A DNA stretch of 7,349 bases from an uncultured Clostridia bacterium (lineage in GTDB: Bacteria; Bacillota; Clostridia; Oscillospirales; CAG-272), in NCBI GenBank assembly GCA_947652805.1, contig CANTEM010000057.1:1-7349 (forward strand), in the 5' to 3' direction. The position numbers and the translations under genes are program-made. Of the stretch, positions 5,134 through 7,349 are shown one piece after another; the stretch's first letter is position 1; the number at the start of each line of letters is the position of its first letter. Below the pieces are notes generated by a model. It saw only the letters and a list, made by a program, of their open reading frames with translations, was not told the DNA's origin and did no database searches.

Positions 5134-6942
5134 ATGAAAGTACCGGGATTGAGAGAAAGTAAACGCAGCAAAACGATCGTGTCCGCTTTTACAGGTCTTG
5201 ACAGACGGCCAAAGCCTAGCGCCGGTGGATTTGTTGATATGCAAAATATGACGGGAGGACTGTACCCCAAAATATCCGTTCGGGACAGGCGGGGGCGGAT
5301 GTCGCTGGTAAATGATAATATATATGGGCTGTCTTCACTGGATATATGTCTGAAAGATGTGATTCATCAGAATGCGCTGATTGCGGTTCGGGAGAGTTCG
5401 ATTCGGGCGTTTTATTATAAGGATGACGGTGTGCTTCATTATAAGGACATTGCAGGAAGTACCGTTTTTGATACTCTGGGAACGGAAAAGAATGGGGTCG
5501 TATCCGGCGGATACGTATATTTTTTCCCGGATAAGTTTTATGTAAATCTGATGGATCTTACGGATGCCGGAAAGTTGGAAAAAACAGTTACTCTCCAGAC
5601 CGGCGCAGTAGTTAGCGAGGCTGGTAGCGGTTACTATGAGGTCGTTTTGGAGCCGTGCGACATAGAGGGAAACCCGTCAGAAGGAGAAACATCTTATGTG
5701 CGGCTGCTCCGTAAACGGTATACTTTGCGCGGTGGCGGCAAAGGGGACTTTGATGGAAACGTGCCGTATGCCGGCGGATTTTCCGATATGGATACGGTGA
5801 CTATTTCCGGATTTTCCGATAAGAAATGGAATGGAGATTATACTCTGCAAAAGGTTGACCCGCTGAATCAGTATATTGTATTTTCCGGTTCAGGGAATGT
5901 TTCGCAAGCCAATGGAATACCGATAAAGATTGATCGTCTTGTTCCAGAGATGGATTATGTGATTGCTGCGGGAAATCGTTTATGGGGCTGTCGGTACGGC
6001 GTAGATAAATATGGGAAACCAATCAATGAAATCTATGCCAGCGCTTTGGGGGATCCGAAAAACTGGAGTCGGTTCATGGGGACTTCCACAGATTCCTGGC
6101 GGGCTTCTGTAGGTACCTGCGGTGTGTTTACCGGTGCAGTATGTTATGACGGGAAACCGATTTTTTTCAAAGAAGATGCAATTATAAAAATTTACGGGGA
6201 CTATCCCGCAGAATTTACAATGACGGAGCATGCGCTGCGCGGAATTGAGAGCGGTAGTGCGAAAAGCGCGGTCGTTGTAAACGATGTGTTATATTATAAG
6301 TCAGCGAATGGCGTTGTAAAGTACGATGGCGGGATTCCGGTAAACATAGATACGGCATTGGGCAGTACGCGGTGGAGAAATGCCGTGGCAGGCGGTGTAG
6401 ACAACCGATATTTTATATCCATGGAAGATCCTGCGGGACGGCGCAGCCTGCTGACGTATGATACGGTGAAAAAGCTGTGGTGCCGGGAGGATGATATTTC
6501 GGTAAAAGAATTCTGCCGCTGCGGAAGGGAATTATATATGCTTTGTGAAGGTGCAGAAAAAAACGAAGTGTACACGGCGTGCGGCTCTTACAACGGGCAG
6601 GACTTAGTCAATCCGGGAAACGCAGAGGAACCTGTTTCCTGGTACTGTGAGACAGCAGAATTGGAATATGAAACACCGGATCATGTGTACGTAACAATGC
6701 TGCAGCTGCGGCTGGAAATTCCTTTTGGGAGCCGTGTGCAAATTGACGTGGAATATGACAGCGATGGTATATGGCACAGACAGCATGTGATAACCGGAAA
6801 GAGAAAAAATGCAGTGCAGATTCCCCTGCGGCCCCGCAGATGCGATCATTTCCGCATCCGGATATCCGGAAAGGGAGACGCGGCAATTTGTTCTATTGCA
6901 AAGGTAACGGAAAATTGCAGCGGTAAGGGCTGGCATTCATAA
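5134..6942 (+). CDS. Large virion structural protein, propeller-like (possible head-closure/tail protein)
   Basis: This 602-aa protein belongs to a widespread but poorly named family of Firmicute phage proteins. Recognisable parts: the N-terminal FVDMQNMTGGLYPKIS (33-48), a TISGFSDKKWNGDYTL insert (223-238), NRLWGCRYG (281-289), YASALGDPKNWSRF (301-314), GKPIFFKEDAIIKIYGDYPA (340-359), GSAKSAVVVNDVLYYKS (374-390), RYFISM, LLTYDTVKKLWCREDD, and the C-terminal RRCDHFRIRISG (568-579), a typical ending. Repeated short beta blades with aromatic residues suggest a beta-propeller followed by a beta-sandwich. By position after the connector it may correspond to tail-accessory or stabilisation proteins of the P22 gp10 type, but this analogy is inferred, not shown by sequence. 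The ATG at 5134 follows GGGGTG (5124-5129); an in-frame GTG at 5122 is less likely. No transmembrane segment or signal peptide is seen. The frame is intact. Confidence 0.75.
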   Translation: MKVPGLRESKRSKTIVSAFTGLDRRPKPSAGGFVDMQNMTGGLYPKISVRDRRGRMSLVNDNIYGLSSLDICLKDVIHQNALIAVRESSIRAFYYKDDGVLHYKDIAGSTVFDTLGTEKNGVVSGGYVYFFPDKFYVNLMDLTDAGKLEKTVTLQTGAVVSEAGSGYYEVVLEPCDIEGNPSEGETSYVRLLRKRYTLRGGGKGDFDGNVPYAGGFSDMDTVTISGFSDKKWNGDYTLQKVDPLNQYIVFSGSGNVSQANGIPIKIDRLVPEMDYVIAAGNRLWGCRYGVDKYGKPINEIYASALGDPKNWSRFMGTSTDSWRASVGTCGVFTGAVCYDGKPIFFKEDAIIKIYGDYPAEFTMTEHALRGIESGSAKSAVVVNDVLYYKSANGVVKYDGGIPVNIDTALGSTRWRNAVAGGVDNRYFISMEDPAGRRSLLTYDTVKKLWCREDDISVKEFCRCGRELYMLCEGAEKNEVYTACGSYNGQDLVNPGNAEEPVSWYCETAELEYETPDHVYVTMLQLRLEIPFGSRVQIDVEYDSDGIWHRQHVITGKRKNAVQIPLRPRRCDHFRIRISGKGDAAICSIAKVTENCSGKGWHS

Positions 6943-6964
6943 ACATAAGAAAGTGTGGAAATAT

Positions 6965-6980
6965 ATATGAAATTTCATAT
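6965..6980. repeat. Perfect 16-bp palindrome over a start codon
   Basis: ATATGAAATTTCATAT (6965-6980) is its own reverse complement and contains the ATG (6967-6969) of the following small gene. With no loop it would not form a stable hairpin in RNA, so if it is functional it is more likely a protein-binding site on DNA. It may also be chance. Confidence 0.4.
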
Positions 6981-7143
6981 TGATCCGCCTCCTATTTCGG
7001 AGGAGGCACAGAATAACACGGCTCAGCTGACCAGTTGGTTATATGGACTGGCCGATACGCTGAATGTGGTTTTAGCGAATTTGGGATATGATAATTTTAA
7101 CCGGGATGTACGTGCAGAGTTGGAAGAAAGGAGCAAACAGTGA
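6967..7143 (+). CDS. Small phage protein upstream of the LysM gene
   Basis: This 58-aa protein begins MKFHIDPPPISEEAQNN and has a helical stretch LTSWLYGLADTLNVVLANL (about residues 20-38) before a charged end. Proteins of about 50-60 aa with an opening 'P.I....QL..yLY.L.d.LN..L' pattern are common next to the tail and lysis genes of Firmicute phages; their function is unknown to me. The ATG at 6967 is preferred, with GTGTGGA (6953-6959) 7 nt upstream; an in-frame GTG at 6955 is possible. The stop TGA overlaps the GTG start of the next gene (GTGA), so translation is probably coupled. A GCCTCCT/AGGAGGC inverted repeat (6987-6993 and 7001-7007) lies within its early codons. Confidence 0.65.
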   Translation: MKFHIDPPPISEEAQNNTAQLTSWLYGLADTLNVVLANLGYDNFNRDVRAELEERSKQ

Positions 7144-7349
7144 CATACACAATTCAAAAAGGAGATACGTTGACCTCCATCGCTAAAAAGCATAATACAA
7201 CAGTGGATGCATTGGCAAGCAGCAACAACATAAAAAATAAGAATCTGATTTATGCTGGGAATACATTGCAGATTCCTGACGGCGGGATAAACAGTGGCGA
7301 GGTTTCTGTAACTTCTGATGCACAGTATTCTATATATGGGGGGCCATCG
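7140..7349 (+). CDS. LysM-domain protein, N-terminal part (probable cell-wall-binding/lysis protein)
   Basis: Seventy codons are visible before the window ends. Residues 2-46 form a LysM repeat: TYTIQKGDTLTSIAKKHNTT, then VDALASSNNIKNKNLIYAGNTLQIP. LysM binds the N-acetylglucosamine part of peptidoglycan. There is no signal peptide, as the LysM begins at the first residues, which fits a phage endolysin needing a holin or a virion tail component more than a secreted host protein. Residues 47-70 (DGGIN... QYSIYGGPS) look like a linker to a second domain outside the window, possibly an amidase, NlpC/P60 or glycosidase, which cannot be told from here. The GTG at 7140 is chosen because AAGGAG (7128-7133) lies 6 nt upstream and the start overlaps the previous stop codon. 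Confidence 0.85.
   Translation, partial: MTYTIQKGDTLTSIAKKHNTTVDALASSNNIKNKNLIYAGNTLQIPDGGINSGEVSVTSDAQYSIYGGPS

Overview
The window reads as a chromosome segment of a Gram-positive, spore-former-type Firmicute, most likely a gut Clostridium-class organism of the Oscillospiraceae/Ruminococcaceae. This rests on moderate GC content, strong AGGAGG-type ribosome binding sites, a PadR-family regulator, a MecA-type ClpC adaptor, a Firmicute-length phosphopentomutase, and phage structural proteins whose sequences look like those of prophages from this group. The taxonomic call comes from sequence recognition only.

Left part (1-2152), host genes. The minus strand carries the first 15 codons of a PadR-family regulator. 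Its promoter is covered by a perfect 12+12 bp inverted repeat, which suggests autoregulation. A terminator (121-150) separates it from an upstream minus-strand gene for a cysteine-rich MecA adaptor. Divergent from mecA, on the plus strand, is deoB (phosphopentomutase), with a recognisable promoter, a good RBS, all expected catalytic residues and its own intrinsic terminator. These three genes have no obvious functional link.

Right part (2155-7349), phage-type virion genes, all on the plus strand and tightly packed: capsid scaffold, N4-gp56-type major capsid protein, a 77-aa small protein, a 123-aa head-tail connector-like protein, a 602-aa virion protein with propeller-like repeats, a 58-aa small protein, and the start of a LysM-domain protein that runs off the window. 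A strong intercistronic hairpin lies between the 77-aa and 123-aa genes. The order matches the head-to-tail half of a phage late operon. Scaffold and capsid share the N-terminal peptide LNLxLFG. The proteins would act together: the scaffold guides capsid shell assembly, connector-type proteins close the head vertex, and the LysM protein probably binds peptidoglycan in lysis or tail-associated hydrolysis.

The most notable point is what is absent. The cassette begins at the scaffold gene, about 120 bp after the deoB terminator, with no terminase, portal, protease, integrase or repressor before it. It may be one edge of a rearranged prophage, a decayed prophage whose remaining genes are intact, or a domesticated capsid locus. 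The window cannot decide between these. No tRNA, rRNA, CRISPR array, insertion sequence or attachment site was found.
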